Source: Calditrichia bacterium
Lineage (GTDB): Bacteria > Calditrichota > Calditrichia > Calditrichales > Calditrichaceae
DNA length: 64,000 nucleotides
Direction of reading: 5' to 3'
NCBI GenBank assembly: GCA_026983775.1
Contig: JALSTK010000011.1
Span: forward strand, 27,768-91,767
Positions 45,356 to 56,800 of the stretch are shown piece after piece. Position 1 is the stretch's first letter. Each line of letters begins with the position of its first letter. The position numbers and the translations under genes are program-made. The notes under the pieces were generated by a model that did not search any database, was not told the DNA's origin, and was given only the letters and a program-made list of their open reading frames with translations.

Positions 45356-48300
45356 TTAATTCTCTTCTAAATATTTTTCCAGATCATTATCTGATAAATT
45401 TTCAATTTCATCTAATAATTTATTCAATTCGTTTTCATCCAATGCTTCGGCCTGTACTTCGGCGATAGCCTGGGCTATACCGGCAGCGGTCGGATGTTCG
45501 AACAAAGTCCGCAAAGAGATTTCCACTTCAAATTCCTCCCGGATGCGCGAAACAACCTGGGTGGCCATCATGGAATGTCCGCCGAGATCAAAAAAACTGT
45601 CATGAACCCCGACCCGCTCGATTTGTAAAATATTTTTAATCATCAGACAAAGCTTTTCTTCCGTAGGCGTGCGTGGCGCCACATATTCGGTCTTAATTGC
45701 CAGATGTTCCGGGTCCGGTTGGGGTAAAGCGCGACGATTGATTTTTCCGCTGGGATCAAGCGGTAATTCGGACAATTCAATAAAGACAGAAGGAATCATA
45801 TATTCCGGTAACCGGGCGCTTAAAAATTCACGAATCTGCTCCTTGGTAAGGGACGCACTTTGCTCGGAAACATAATAGGCTACCAGACGTTTGTTATGTT
45901 GATTATCTTCAACCGCCTGAACGATGCTTTGCCTGATCTGCGGCATTTGAATCAAAACCGATTCGATTTCACCCAGTTCAATCCGGAAACCGCGGATTTT
46001 TACCTGAAAATCGATTCGTCCCAAGAATTCCAGGTTACCATCCGGCAGGAAACGTACCCGATCCCCGGTGCGATAAAGCCGTCGTCCTTCTATCTCGCTA
46101 AAGGGATCATTGATGAATTTTTGAGCGGTCAACTGAGGCCGATACAGATAGCCTTTAGCCAGAACCGAACCGCCTATATATAATTCTCCGGCTACTCCGG
46201 GAGGAACGGGATTCCCATCTTTATCCAGTACATAAAGTATGCGATTGGCCCGCGGCCGGCCAATCGGTACGCGATCAGCCGAAAAGCCGTAGGGTATTTC
46301 AAATGTAGTCGCTGTAATAGTCGCCTCGGTAGGCCCGTAGGCGTTAAGCAATCGTACTTTTTTCAGAGGAGTTTTATACCAGTTTTGTAAGGCATCCGTC
46401 TTTAGCACATCACCGCCGATGATTACCAGACGAAGATTGTTCTCGGGAACCGATTCCGGTTTTTGCGCCCAATCGGCTGCCAATTGGGCCCAGTAAACCG
46501 TCGGTGGATTAATCACCGTTAAATTATATTTCTCAATAACCCGGGCAAATTGAAAGGAATCCCATATCTCATCATCGCGCATGCACACCGTGGAACCGCT
46601 GATTAACGGCGCCAAAATTTGCTCGATGGAAGCATCGAAATTCAGCGCGGCAAACTGCAGGACATTATCCTCGGCAGTCAATTGATAATATTCGGCCATA
46701 TCCAGGCAATGATTGGCAAGCGCCTGTTGACTTATTTCCACACCTTTCGGCTGTCCGGTCGAGCCGGAAGTGTAAATAATATAGGCCGTATCCTGAGCAG
46801 GAGGGAAGTCTTCCATATCACCACTGTCTTCGTCGGCAATCGTCTCCCGGATCAGATCCAGATGAACAGTTTTGATGGCCTCCGATGTCAGATTTGTTGA
46901 CAGTTGCGATTGAGTGAGTAGAAAATCGGCACGGGAATCTGCCATCATGTATTTTAAGCGCTCAACGGGATAAGTGGGATCGAGAGGCAGATAAACAGCC
47001 CCTGTCTTCAGGATTGCCAGAAAGGCGATGATCATTTCCGGTGACCGGTTCGCATTTACACCGACTATCTGGCCATTTTTCAGACCTTGTTTTATGAGGT
47101 GACGGGCCAATTGATTACTGAGACCGTTCAGTTCTTCATAACTGTATTTCTGATCGGAAATACGAAGGGCCGTAGCTTCCGGTGTTCTATAAACTTGATT
47201 GCGGAATAATTCGGCAATAGTACGGTGTTCATCATACTGCTTTTCGGACCGGTTCCATTCTTCTAAAACCAGGTGACGTTCATCTTCGGTTAGCAAGGGA
47301 ATAGACTTTATCGGTTTGCCGGGGTCGTTCAGCAATGAACTCAGATGGAGCAAGTAATGTTCGATCAGGCGTTTCATACTCTCACTTATAAAAAGATCGG
47401 TGTTATATTCCAGCTTACAGTGCAGTCCGTCGGTTGCTTCGGTGACATTTAAGATAAGATCAAACTTGGCTGTCTTATTCTCAATTTCGACGATTTCTAT
47501 CTCCAGATCGGGTAATTGTAATGTATCGACCGGGACATTATTCATCACAAACATGACCTGAAACAGGGGGGAACGGCTCATATCCCGTTCGGGATCGAGT
47601 TCCTCAACCAAAATTTCGAAAGGCAAGTCCTGATGTTCCTGAGCTTCCAATGTTGTTTTCTTGACCTGTTGAAGAAGTTCCCGAAAGGTCATATCACCGT
47701 TTATAGAGGCTCTAAGTACCAGCGTGTTTACAAAAAATCCAATTAAATTTTCGGTTTCTTTGCGGTTACGATTGGCTACCGGTGAACCGATACAGATATC
47801 ATCCTGCCCCGTGTAGCGATACAGCAAAGAATAAAAGGCGGCTAATAAAGTCATGAAGAGAGTCACATCCTGCTCTTTGCTGAGGGCAGTGATTCTTTTT
47901 ACCGTCATATCCGGGATATCAAAAAGCTTGTAATCACCGTGAAAGGTCTGAAAACCGGGCCGGGATTTATCCAGCGGCATATCGAGGAGCGGTGGAATAT
48001 CGGACAATTTATCCCGCCAGTAAGCAAGTTGTTTATCCAGCGTCTTACCCTGTAACCATTTTCTTTGCCAGACGGCAAAATCGGCATATTGAACCGCGAG
48101 CTGCGGAAGGGATGATGAAATTCCCTGGAGGTAGCCCCGATATAATTGAAGAATTTCATGGACAAAAAGAGCCGTTGACCAGTTGTCACTTACAATGTGG
48201 TGCATGATGACAAACAGAGCGTGATCCACATCGGAAAATTGCAGCAGGGTCACTCTTAGTAAAGGGCCGGTGCTCAAATCGAAAGGTTGGTTCGCTTCTT

Positions 48301-48730
48301 TGATTGCTTCTTGCTGAAGCAGTGCGCTTCGCTCTTTTTCGGGAAGTCCTTTTAAATGAATCCGATTAATTTTTATGGCACCCTGGTCATGAATAATCTG
48401 AAAAGGCTGGCCCTCTTTTTCACCGAAGGTAGTGCGCAGTACCTCATGGCGACGGATAACCTCATTAAAACTTTTTTCCAAAGCGGAAAGGTTAAGCCGA
48501 CCCCTTAAACGCAGCACAGCGGGAATATTGTACAGCGGGCTGCCCGGTTCCAGTTTATCAAGAAACCAAAGTCGTTGTTGTGAAAATGAGAGCGGGAATG
48601 TATTCGTCTCGCGGGATTGCGGAACAATCAGCACTTGCGAAAGGTCCACTCCCTGTTCCAACAGCATCATTTCCAACAGTTCCCGTTTTTCCGGAGGTAA
48701 GTTGGCAATTTGCTTTGAAAGGTTGCTCAT
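45356..48730 (-). CDS. Non-ribosomal peptide synthetase, single module C-A-PCP
   Basis: 1124 residues. N-terminal docking helix (LPPEKRELLEMMLLEQ), then a C domain (about 45-480) with FSQQRLWFLDKLEPGSP and MHHIVSDNWS (HH at 177-178; Asn replaces the usual Gly, a variant I have seen in other C domains). It should accept the polyketide-extended chain from the KS-AT-KR-ACP protein upstream. The A domain (about 510-1000) has A3 IIYTSGSTGQPKG and code DAENIGAITK, with two polar pocket residues. It belongs to the same NPPTVYW / IIGG subgroup as the A1 domains before two of the ST domains; substrate unassigned. The PCP Ser is near 1053 (DLGGHSMMATQ). The tail LLDEIENLSDNDLEKYLEEN is acidic, facing the basic N-terminus of the next protein. 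No E or TE domain. Confidence 0.97.
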   Translation of the reverse strand: MSNLSKQIANLPPEKRELLEMMLLEQGVDLSQVLIVPQSRETNTFPLSFSQQRLWFLDKLEPGSPLYNIPAVLRLRGRLNLSALEKSFNEVIRRHEVLRTTFGEKEGQPFQIIHDQGAIKINRIHLKGLPEKERSALLQQEAIKEANQPFDLSTGPLLRVTLLQFSDVDHALFVIMHHIVSDNWSTALFVHEILQLYRGYLQGISSSLPQLAVQYADFAVWQRKWLQGKTLDKQLAYWRDKLSDIPPLLDMPLDKSRPGFQTFHGDYKLFDIPDMTVKRITALSKEQDVTLFMTLLAAFYSLLYRYTGQDDICIGSPVANRNRKETENLIGFFVNTLVLRASINGDMTFRELLQQVKKTTLEAQEHQDLPFEILVEELDPERDMSRSPLFQVMFVMNNVPVDTLQLPDLEIEIVEIENKTAKFDLILNVTEATDGLHCKLEYNTDLFISESMKRLIEHYLLHLSSLLNDPGKPIKSIPLLTEDERHLVLEEWNRSEKQYDEHRTIAELFRNQVYRTPEATALRISDQKYSYEELNGLSNQLARHLIKQGLKNGQIVGVNANRSPEMIIAFLAILKTGAVYLPLDPTYPVERLKYMMADSRADFLLTQSQLSTNLTSEAIKTVHLDLIRETIADEDSGDMEDFPPAQDTAYIIYTSGSTGQPKGVEISQQALANHCLDMAEYYQLTAEDNVLQFAALNFDASIEQILAPLISGSTVCMRDDEIWDSFQFARVIEKYNLTVINPPTVYWAQLAADWAQKPESVPENNLRLVIIGGDVLKTDALQNWYKTPLKKVRLLNAYGPTEATITATTFEIPYGFSADRVPIGRPRANRILYVLDKDGNPVPPGVAGELYIGGSVLAKGYLYRPQLTAQKFINDPFSEIEGRRLYRTGDRVRFLPDGNLEFLGRIDFQVKIRGFRIELGEIESVLIQMPQIRQSIVQAVEDNQHNKRLVAYYVSEQSASLTKEQIREFLSARLPEYMIPSVFIELSELPLDPSGKINRRALPQPDPEHLAIKTEYVAPRTPTEEKLCLMIKNILQIERVGVHDSFFDLGGHSMMATQVVSRIREEFEVEISLRTLFEHPTAAGIAQAIAEVQAEALDENELNKLLDEIENLSDNDLEKYLEEN

Positions 48731-48839
48731 ATAAGTTTAAATTCCTTTTCATAATTTTAAAATTCAATCGCTACATCATAAAAGTATGATGGATACCGTA
48801 TACAAATAACGTAATAAAAGAATGAAACATCAATAAAGA

Positions 48840-49150
48840 TTCAACTCTTTCAGAGTTGAACCGAATTTTTGTGTTCATCCTGCCCCCGAATTGCATTCGG
48901 GGCTACTCGTGTTGAATTCCTTCGGAATTGATTTTTTGAATCCCATTGCAAAGTCACAAAGTCGGATAGCGATATCAAAATTCAAATCCAATCAAATTAT
49001 CTCCTTACAAACGGTGGCACAACTCAAAAAAACGATTTCCGCTCCACCCTTTCGGAATTAATGTAATGTACACCTGAACTGCGCAGCAGTTCTATGTGAG
49101 TAGCTTCGGGTGCAACCCGTAAATTAGAAACTGCAAGGGGCATCACTTGC
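48840..49150. repeat. Cluster of short perfect hairpins with three-base loops
   Basis: The 488-base gap 48731-49218 has no gene. It holds a series of stems: TTCAACTCT/AGAGTTGAA (48840-48860, loop TTC), CCCCGAAT/ATTCGGGG (48884-48902, loop TGC), AATTCC/GGAATT (48915-48929, loop TTC), GAACTGC/GCAGTTC (49076-49092, loop GCA) and CGGGT/ACCCG (49107-49119, loop GCA). GCAAG...CTTGC (49133-49150) has a longer loop. Stem sequences are unrelated while loop size is constant. None has a T-run, so they do not look like terminators. They resemble dispersed intergenic hairpin elements seen in FCB genomes, a recollection I could not check. Confidence 0.7.
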
Positions 49151-49218
49151 ATTCCTTTTTGAATATTTATTCTATTTTTTATCCATGCAAACTCTTATTT
49201 TTCAATCTGAACGCGTAA

Positions 49219-52200
49219 TCATTTTTTCTTTTTTTTATCCAATAACGCTTTTGCATCCTCCTCCGAAAGATTTTCCATCTGCTGCAATAGATCAGCCACC
49301 TTGGCCATATCGCTGTCTTTCTGTTCCTGACGGTGCGTTTCGATAATTTTTACCACTCCCGAAACGGTCGGGTCTTCGAACAGACTGCGTAAGGGAAGAT
49401 CAATCTGAAAAGTGTCCCGTAATTCCGAGATGAGTTGGGTTCCCATCAAAGAATTTCCGCCTAAATCGAAGAAGTCATCATAAATGCCGATCGGTTCGAT
49501 ACCGAGAAGCTGCTGCCACTTTTCAGCCACCTTCTTTTGCAAATCGGTTTCCGGTGCTACATAGGCATTTGCTAATTCAGGCCTGCTGTGCAACTCGCCG
49601 CTTGAAACAGAGGGAGCCGCTTCCGCTTTTTGCAGGGTTTCCATTTTTAGCCATTTGTTGATACGAGTCTGTAAATCTCCGGTTGATACGATCACCTGCG
49701 GTAATTCCCGGTAACTTAGAATGCGGTCGAAAGCCCGAATTCCTTCATCCGGCAGGATGGCCAATTGAGCAATCTCGGAGCCAAGTCCTTTAGAAGGAGA
49801 GGCATCCATATCAAAATTCCAGCCATCCCAGTTTACACAGATCCATTGAGCCCGGTTCTTTTTATTTTGTTGGAAGGTTAAAGCATCCAATACGGCATTG
49901 GCTGCTGCATAGGCGCCAAACCCAAGCCCCCCAAGGATGGAAGAGATGGAAGATTGTAATAGGACAAAATCCGGGTTAGCTGAATCGACAAGCGGGACCA
50001 GGTTTAAGGCTCCATATACTTTGGCCTTAAATTGATCTATCCAGTCCTGTTCCGTTATTTCAGGAATGGTTTTAAAAGCATGGGCACCGACAATTCCTGC
50101 GAGATGAAAAAGGCCGTTCACTTCACCAAAAGCGGAAACAGTCCGATCGAAAGCGGATTTTAAAGCTTCGGCATCACTCACATTTGCTTTTAAAATGAGA
50201 ATTTCGGAACCGTTCCGTTCGATGTTCTGCAACCGTTTGATCTTTATACTGGTGATATCATCCGCACCATGTTTTTTCAACCAGGCATCCCATTGATCGG
50301 AAGTGGGGAAATCATACACTTCGATCAAAGCCAGACGGGCTTTAACCTTGGTGGACAGATAGTTGGCAAGCCGTAATCCGATTCTTCCCAGTCCCCCTGT
50401 AATCAGATACACTCCCTTGCCTTTCAGATAGGCGGATGGTCGGTCTTCCGTTGTGAGATGAACGGATTCGTAGTTCTGAACCCAGCGCTGTTTTCCCCGA
50501 TAAGCGACACCAAGCTCCCGTTCCGTATTAAAAAATTCCCGGATAAGATGCTGTCCGAGCGGTTCCAGAGCCTCGTTGAAATGCATGGGCAGGGTCACAT
50601 CGATTTCACGGCAAATTAAATTGGGAAACTCCTGGGGAATAACCTTAGTCAGACCATGTAAAGTGGCCAGAACCGGTTCGGTTCGTTCGTAACTGGTGAT
50701 TTCGAACATATCATTGCTGATGATACCCAGTTGAATTTTTTGCGTAATATTATGAAAGGCCAGAGCCTGAACCAGATGGAGCAGACTCAGATAAGCCGGT
50801 CCGATGGCATCATTAAACGGAATCGGTTTGGTGCGAACGGAAACATTCCATAAATGTAAAATATTATCCGGAAGAGTATTCTGCGATTGAAGAACGGCGA
50901 TCAGCCGTTTATAATCATCCTGATCATGGATTTTTATGGTAAAATGGGTCTCATCTCTTTGGACAAAGGCAGGACCGCTGTTGACCACAATGACTTTTTT
51001 GACCAGAGGTTCAAGGGTATTTATCAAAGAAGTGGACAGGCCCGTTGCATCTTTAAAAATCATCCAGACGGAATCCGGGTCCGGTTTCTGCGTCGGTACG
51101 TAAGGTAACTGCTTTTGTTTCCAGGCCGGAATGTAAAACCAGTTAGTTAAATCGCTTTTCTTCCCCTCCTGGAGTGGCTCTTTCTTGAAGGAACCGCTGT
51201 TCCGCGTGGCAGAGGAATGTAGCCAGAATCGTTTTCGCTCGAAGGGGTAACTTGGCAGGGGGATACGCAAACGCCGTTGACCCTCATAGAAATGATGCCA
51301 GTTAATCCGGCTGCCGGCCATCCATAAGCGGCCTAAGGTATTGAGAATGAAGGTCACATCATTGCTTTTATCCTGAGGATGTCGTACGGAAGATAGTACC
51401 AGTCGGCCTAAAGAATTGCTTGGATGGCGTCTGGCCAGAGTGCTGAGAACCGTTCCCGGACCTACTTCCAGTAGAATCAGATCCGCTTCCTGCAGAAGGG
51501 TGTGCACATTATCTGCAAAACGTACACCCTGACGCAGATGCCTGGCATAATATTCGGGATCAGAAGCCTGCTCATTGGTAATCCAGGTGCCGGTTGTATT
51601 GGACAGATAGGGAATGTTCGGAATTACCGGCTTTACGCTTTTTATAACTTCTTTAAATTCCTCGAGAATGGGGTCCATCATGGCCGAGTGAAACGCGTGG
51701 GAGGTATGAAGGCGGCGGAATTGGATCTTTTTTTCTGACAGTCGTTCTTCAAGCTTCCCGATCGCCTCGAAGGAACCGGATAGCACGGTTACGCCGGCAC
51801 TGTTCAAGGCTCCGATCGTCAGATCTTTATCCAGAAAAGGACGGATGCTGGTTTCATCCAATTGAACACTGACCATGGCGCCGGCCGGCATACGCTGCAT
51901 GAGTCGACCGCGGGCTACAACAACTTTGAGCGCATCTTCAAGAGAGAAGACTCCGGCCAGGTGGGCAGCCACATATTCACCGATGCTATGCCCGACCATG
52001 GCGGAAGGTTCGATTCCCCAATGTATCCACAATTTGGCCAGAGCATATTCTATTACAAACAAGGCCGGTTGAGTAAATTCGGTCTGATTCAGTTGTTCCG
52101 TGGCAGTTTTTTCATCTTCAGCGGCAGGGTACAGGGTAGAACGCAGATCAAGTCCCTCCCGACTCTTTAAAATATCGAAGCAACGATCCATTTCCTTGCG

Positions 52201-53877
52201 GAAGACCGTTTCGGTTTGGTACAGATGTTTTGCCATATGAATATATTGAGAACCCTGCCCGCTAAACATAAAAGCTACAGGCGGGTTATCCGGTTCTTTG
52301 GGATGAGACATAGATAAGATGCGTTTGGCATCGTTATTTTTCAAAGCCTGCGCGGCTTCCCGGGTTGAGTTGCAAACCAGAATACGTCGGTGTTGAAACG
52401 GTTTGCGGCCTGTTTGTAAAGTATATGCTACATCGGCAATGGGCACGTCCGGGTTTTTCGACAGATATTCGGCAAGGTTGGCTGTGGCCTGGTCCAGAGC
52501 AGCGGTGGATTTTGCGGACAACATCAAAATATGCGCGGGTCTTTCTCCTGCACCGTGTTTAAGTTCAGGAGCTTCCTCCAGAATGGCATGGACATTGGTA
52601 CCGCCGATGCCAAAGGAACTGAGCCCGGCCCGTCGTGGTGATCCGTCCTCAGTCTTCCATTCGCGCAAAACGGTATTTACAAAGAAGGGGCTGTCCTCAA
52701 AATCAATTTCCGGATTCGGTTTCTCAAAATTTATACTGGGCGGAATCTGTTTATAATGCAAGGCCAGGGCGGTTTTGATAAGTCCGGCCACGCCGGCCGC
52801 GGCATCCAAGTGGCCGATGTTGGTTTTAACCGATCCAATGGCGCAAAACTGTTTCTTCTTCGTTTGCTCTCTGAACACCTGGGTTAGGGCGGTAATTTCG
52901 ATAGGATCTCCTAACACCGTACCGGTGCCGTGGGTTTCGATGTAGGACAGGGTCTCCGGTTCTACGTTGGCGATGGCCAGGGCATTGGCGATCACTTCGG
53001 ACTGCCCATCCACGGAAGGAGCGGTATATCCGACCCGGTTCGAACCGTCATTATTGAATGCAGACCCTTTTATGACGGCATAAATGAAATCACCGTCTTC
53101 GAGGGCTTCATCCAGACGTTTTAAAACAACTATCCCCACTCCGCTACCGCTGATGGTGCCGCTGGCTTTATGATCGAAGGCCCGGCAATGACCGTCCCGG
53201 GAGAGGATCATCCCTTCCTGGTAATAATAGCCTTGTTTTTGGGGAACGGTGATGGATACCCCGCCGGCCATAGCCATATCACAATTATAATTGAGTAAAT
53301 TCTGGCAGGCCAGATGAACCGCTACCAATGAAGTGGAACAGGCGGTCTGTACATCCACACTCGGCCCTTTGAGATTCATTTTGTAGCTTACCCTTGTGGT
53401 CAGAAAATCTTTGTCATTTCCGATAGAAAGCTGGTATCCTTCGGCAGAGCTGATGAATCCTTTTTGGGACATGATATAGGCGTATAAATAGGTGTTTAGA
53501 CTAACTCCTCCGAATAAACCGATCAGTCCGTCGAAATTGTCTGCGTAGTATCCGGCATTTTCCAGTGCCGCCCAGGCAGTTTCCAGAAACAGACGGTGTT
53601 GGGGATCCATCATTTCCACTTCGCGCGGAAAAAAATCAAAGAAAGCGGCATCGAATTTATCTTCATCTTTGATAACGGCTCTCGATTTAACATAGTTCGG
53701 ATCATTGATTAACGAAGGGTCTATCCCGGATTCCAAAAGTTCTTCGTCCGAAAAGAAAGTAACGGCTTCCACGCCATTTTTCAGAAGTTCCCAGAATTCA
53801 TCGATGTTATCGGCACCGGGAAATTTACCGGCCATGCCGATGATGGCAATATCCAATCCGTCGTTACTCTCGCTCAT
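49219..53877 (-). CDS. Type I polyketide synthase module, KS-AT-KR-ACP
   Basis: 1552 residues; the ATG directly follows the TAG of the upstream gene, so the two are translationally close. KS (about 8-435) has Cys180 in QTACSTSL, His316 in THGTGT and His356 in NIGHLDAA. AT (about 535-830) has GHSIGEYVAA (Ser631) and HAFH (727-730), the malonyl-type signature. KR (about 910-1400) is intact, with GGLGRIG (1161-1167), FHLAG, SSISS (Ser1310) and AYAAAN (Tyr1323). The ACP looks PCP-like (DLGGNSLMGTQ, Ser1476), usual when the next enzyme is an NRPS. No DH or ER, so a beta-hydroxyl should remain. Acting on an aminoacyl chain from the upstream A-PCP, it would give a statine-like 4-amino-3-hydroxy acid. 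The C-terminus has an LSEEDAKALL motif and ends in five lysines. Confidence 0.97.
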   Translation of the reverse strand: MSESNDGLDIAIIGMAGKFPGADNIDEFWELLKNGVEAVTFFSDEELLESGIDPSLINDPNYVKSRAVIKDEDKFDAAFFDFFPREVEMMDPQHRLFLETAWAALENAGYYADNFDGLIGLFGGVSLNTYLYAYIMSQKGFISSAEGYQLSIGNDKDFLTTRVSYKMNLKGPSVDVQTACSTSLVAVHLACQNLLNYNCDMAMAGGVSITVPQKQGYYYQEGMILSRDGHCRAFDHKASGTISGSGVGIVVLKRLDEALEDGDFIYAVIKGSAFNNDGSNRVGYTAPSVDGQSEVIANALAIANVEPETLSYIETHGTGTVLGDPIEITALTQVFREQTKKKQFCAIGSVKTNIGHLDAAAGVAGLIKTALALHYKQIPPSINFEKPNPEIDFEDSPFFVNTVLREWKTEDGSPRRAGLSSFGIGGTNVHAILEEAPELKHGAGERPAHILMLSAKSTAALDQATANLAEYLSKNPDVPIADVAYTLQTGRKPFQHRRILVCNSTREAAQALKNNDAKRILSMSHPKEPDNPPVAFMFSGQGSQYIHMAKHLYQTETVFRKEMDRCFDILKSREGLDLRSTLYPAAEDEKTATEQLNQTEFTQPALFVIEYALAKLWIHWGIEPSAMVGHSIGEYVAAHLAGVFSLEDALKVVVARGRLMQRMPAGAMVSVQLDETSIRPFLDKDLTIGALNSAGVTVLSGSFEAIGKLEERLSEKKIQFRRLHTSHAFHSAMMDPILEEFKEVIKSVKPVIPNIPYLSNTTGTWITNEQASDPEYYARHLRQGVRFADNVHTLLQEADLILLEVGPGTVLSTLARRHPSNSLGRLVLSSVRHPQDKSNDVTFILNTLGRLWMAGSRINWHHFYEGQRRLRIPLPSYPFERKRFWLHSSATRNSGSFKKEPLQEGKKSDLTNWFYIPAWKQKQLPYVPTQKPDPDSVWMIFKDATGLSTSLINTLEPLVKKVIVVNSGPAFVQRDETHFTIKIHDQDDYKRLIAVLQSQNTLPDNILHLWNVSVRTKPIPFNDAIGPAYLSLLHLVQALAFHNITQKIQLGIISNDMFEITSYERTEPVLATLHGLTKVIPQEFPNLICREIDVTLPMHFNEALEPLGQHLIREFFNTERELGVAYRGKQRWVQNYESVHLTTEDRPSAYLKGKGVYLITGGLGRIGLRLANYLSTKVKARLALIEVYDFPTSDQWDAWLKKHGADDITSIKIKRLQNIERNGSEILILKANVSDAEALKSAFDRTVSAFGEVNGLFHLAGIVGAHAFKTIPEITEQDWIDQFKAKVYGALNLVPLVDSANPDFVLLQSSISSILGGLGFGAYAAANAVLDALTFQQNKKNRAQWICVNWDGWNFDMDASPSKGLGSEIAQLAILPDEGIRAFDRILSYRELPQVIVSTGDLQTRINKWLKMETLQKAEAAPSVSSGELHSRPELANAYVAPETDLQKKVAEKWQQLLGIEPIGIYDDFFDLGGNSLMGTQLISELRDTFQIDLPLRSLFEDPTVSGVVKIIETHRQEQKDSDMAKVADLLQQMENLSEEDAKALLDKKKKK

Positions 53878-56800
53878 CTATTTCTTTCTCCTGCTTCTGA
53901 TTCGGTTTTGCTGAGTACGGGTTGCTTCCCGCTGTCGTGCTGCCCTTGTTTGCGATTTCTGTATAGTCTCTTTGGTTGTGTCTTCATCCCCAATAAATTT
54001 GGCCATGGCCCGGATGGTGGGATATTTGAACATATCGACTACATTCAAATCCTTATTAAAAGCTTCCTTGATTTTACCCTGTAGCTGGACAATGCCCAAA
54101 GAATGGCCGCCTAATTCAAAAAAGCTGTCATTGATGCCGATTTTTTCCTGACCGAGAATTTCTTGCCATATCTTGGCCAGTTTACGTTCGATTTCACTAC
54201 CGGGACGAATGAATTTAGGCCCGCCGCTTTGTTGTTCCGGATCCGGCAAATGGCTACGATCCAGTTTCCCGTTTGCCGTGGTGGGTAAACTCTTCATTTC
54301 CACAAAAGCACTCGGCACCATATATTCGGGTAGATGGGTCAAAATACAGGCTTTCAGAGCCGATGCATCCATATTTGCTCCTGCTTCGGGTACTACATAA
54401 GCAATCAACCGGGTGCCTGTGTGGTCCGTTTTGGCAATAACCGCCGCTTCTTTAATTTCCCGGCATTCCAACAGGATGGATTCGATTTCTCCTAATTCAA
54501 TACGGAAACCACGAACCTTAACCTGATGGTCTACCCGATCCAAAAATTCCAGGTTACCGTCCGCCAGGAAACGAACCAAATCACCCGTCCGATAGAGACG
54601 TTGTCCCGGATTTTTACCGAAAGGATCGGGAATAAATCGTTCTGCAGTCAGCTCGGGCCGATTGATGTAGCCACGGGCTAACCCATCACCACCGATATAC
54701 AGTTCACCGGGAACACCGATCGGTACCGGATTGAGGTGCGTATCCAGAACATAGGTCTGAACATTCCGGATCGGTTTGCCGATGGGAACGGTGATTCCTG
54801 AAAAATGTCGGTTGATTTCGAACGAAGTAGTACAGATAGTAGCCTCGGTGGGACCGTATCCGTTTACAAAATGTTTACCTGTAGACCATTTCCTGGCTAT
54901 TTCCAGCGGACAGCGTTCCCCGGCAGAAACCACAGATTTCAGGGTTGGAAAATCCTGTGGCTGTAATACATTTAAAACAGAGGGCGGTAAGGTTATATTG
55001 GTGATCTGCCGGCTACTGATCAATGAAATCAATTCGGCAAGAGAAAGCAAGGTTTCCTTCTTAGCCAGAATCAATGTCGCCCCACAGGAAAGCGTACTGA
55101 AAATTTCTTCTACCGAAGCATCGAAGCTAAAGGAAGCAAATTGCAGGACCCGTGAGTTCTCATTGACATAATAGTTCAATTGCGTGGAATGGATAGCATT
55201 GGCCAATCCTCTGTGCTGCAACATGGTTCCTTTGGGTTTACCGGTGGAGCCCGATGTGTAAATGAGATAAGCTAAGTGGGTCATCTCCGTATTGACAGCC
55301 GGTTCTGTTTCCGGAAGAGTTCTCCTGTCTTCCGCGTTTTCATCTATAAGAATGTGTTGTATACCGGGCTTATCAACTTTGTTGAACAGGGCCCGGGTTG
55401 TAATAATAAAGGAGGTACGGGCGTCGCTGATCATATAGCGAATACGTTCCGCCGGATAAGTGGGATCGAGTGGCAGATAGGCACCACCGGCTTTATGTAC
55501 GGCAAGAATACTGATCACCATTTCCGGTGAGCGATCCAAACAGATGCCCACAACAGTTTCCGGCCGAACTCCCGATTGAATTAAATAGTGGGCCAAACGG
55601 TTGGCCCGTTGGTTTAACTCTCCGTAACTGAGGCTGTGCTCTTCAAATATCAGAGCCGTTTTTTCCGGATTTCGCAGGGCATAGGCCGTAAAATCCTCAT
55701 GTAAACAAGATGTCGGGCCCTCATATTCGCCGCCTCTATTCCAATTTTCCGTAACGAGAGTGATTTCTTCTTCGGTCAATAAAGGTAATGTATCGATATT
55801 CTGTTCCGGGTTTTCTAAAATAGATTGCAATAGGGTAATGTAATGTTGTAACATGCGTCGGATGGTATCGGCATCAAACAAATCCACATTATACCCGAGA
55901 GAAGCTGCTAAACCGCTGCCCGATTCGATAGCCATCATGGTCAGATCGAAGGGAGCGACACCTTGTTCAAGATTCATGGATTCGACGGTTAAACCGCCCA
56001 GGTTAAGAGTGGCCCCTTCCCGGCTTAAGGCGAATTCGGACAGGCCCTGATCATGCATCAAATGGGCGCGTTGTAGGATGAACATGGTCTGAAATAACGG
56101 AGTCCGGCTGGGATCCCGCTCCGGTTGTAGTTTTTCGACTAACAGCGAGAGGGGATAATCCATGTGGTCGAACGCTTCCAGTACGGTATGCTTAACCTGT
56201 TGTAAAAAATGTTTAAAGGATGGTTGACCGTGAAGAGAAGCCCGAAAAAGAACCGGATTAACGAAATAGCCGATGGTCCGGGCGAATTCATTCTTGCTGC
56301 GACCCGCGGTAGGCGAACCGACTATAATATCATCCTGTGATGTGTAACGATTGAGCAAGATATAGTAGGCCGTCAGTAATAGGGTGAATACGGTTACACC
56401 ATGCTGTTCGCTAAATTGATGGATGCGCCGGGATATATCAGGGGGAAACCAGAGCGTTTCGGTCCGGCCTTTAAAAGTTTGTACGGCGGGCCTGGGCCGG
56501 TCGGTCGGGATATTAAGCAACGGCAGTTCGCCGTGCAGCTTCTTCTTCCAGTAACCAAAGAGTTCTTCGCCTGCTTTACTTTGTAAAAGTTCATCCTGCC
56601 AGCGAATAAAATCCAGATAGTCATATTCAACCGGATCAAGCCGCTCGGTAATTCCGCCGTCCTCAAAAATACGACTCAATTCATCAAGCAAAACGGCCTG
56701 TGACCAGATATCGGTGACGATATGGTGCATGACAAACAAAAGAACCGTATCCTTTTGAGCTCTCCTAAAAAGGAAAACACGCATTAATGGCCCACTTTCA

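Noticed and set aside
45356..48730. Asn in HHIVSDN as evidence of an inactive C domain
   Set aside because: Both His residues and the Asp remain, and the Gly-to-Asn variant occurs in C domains I believe to be active.
48840..49150. Intergenic hairpins read as rho-independent terminators for the PKS ending at 49219
   Set aside because: None has a T-run on its 3' side on the minus strand, and the first lies well past the stop. I list them as a repeat cluster instead.
48840..49150. CRISPR array
   Set aside because: The stems differ in sequence, there is no constant direct repeat or regular spacer, and no cas gene is in the window.
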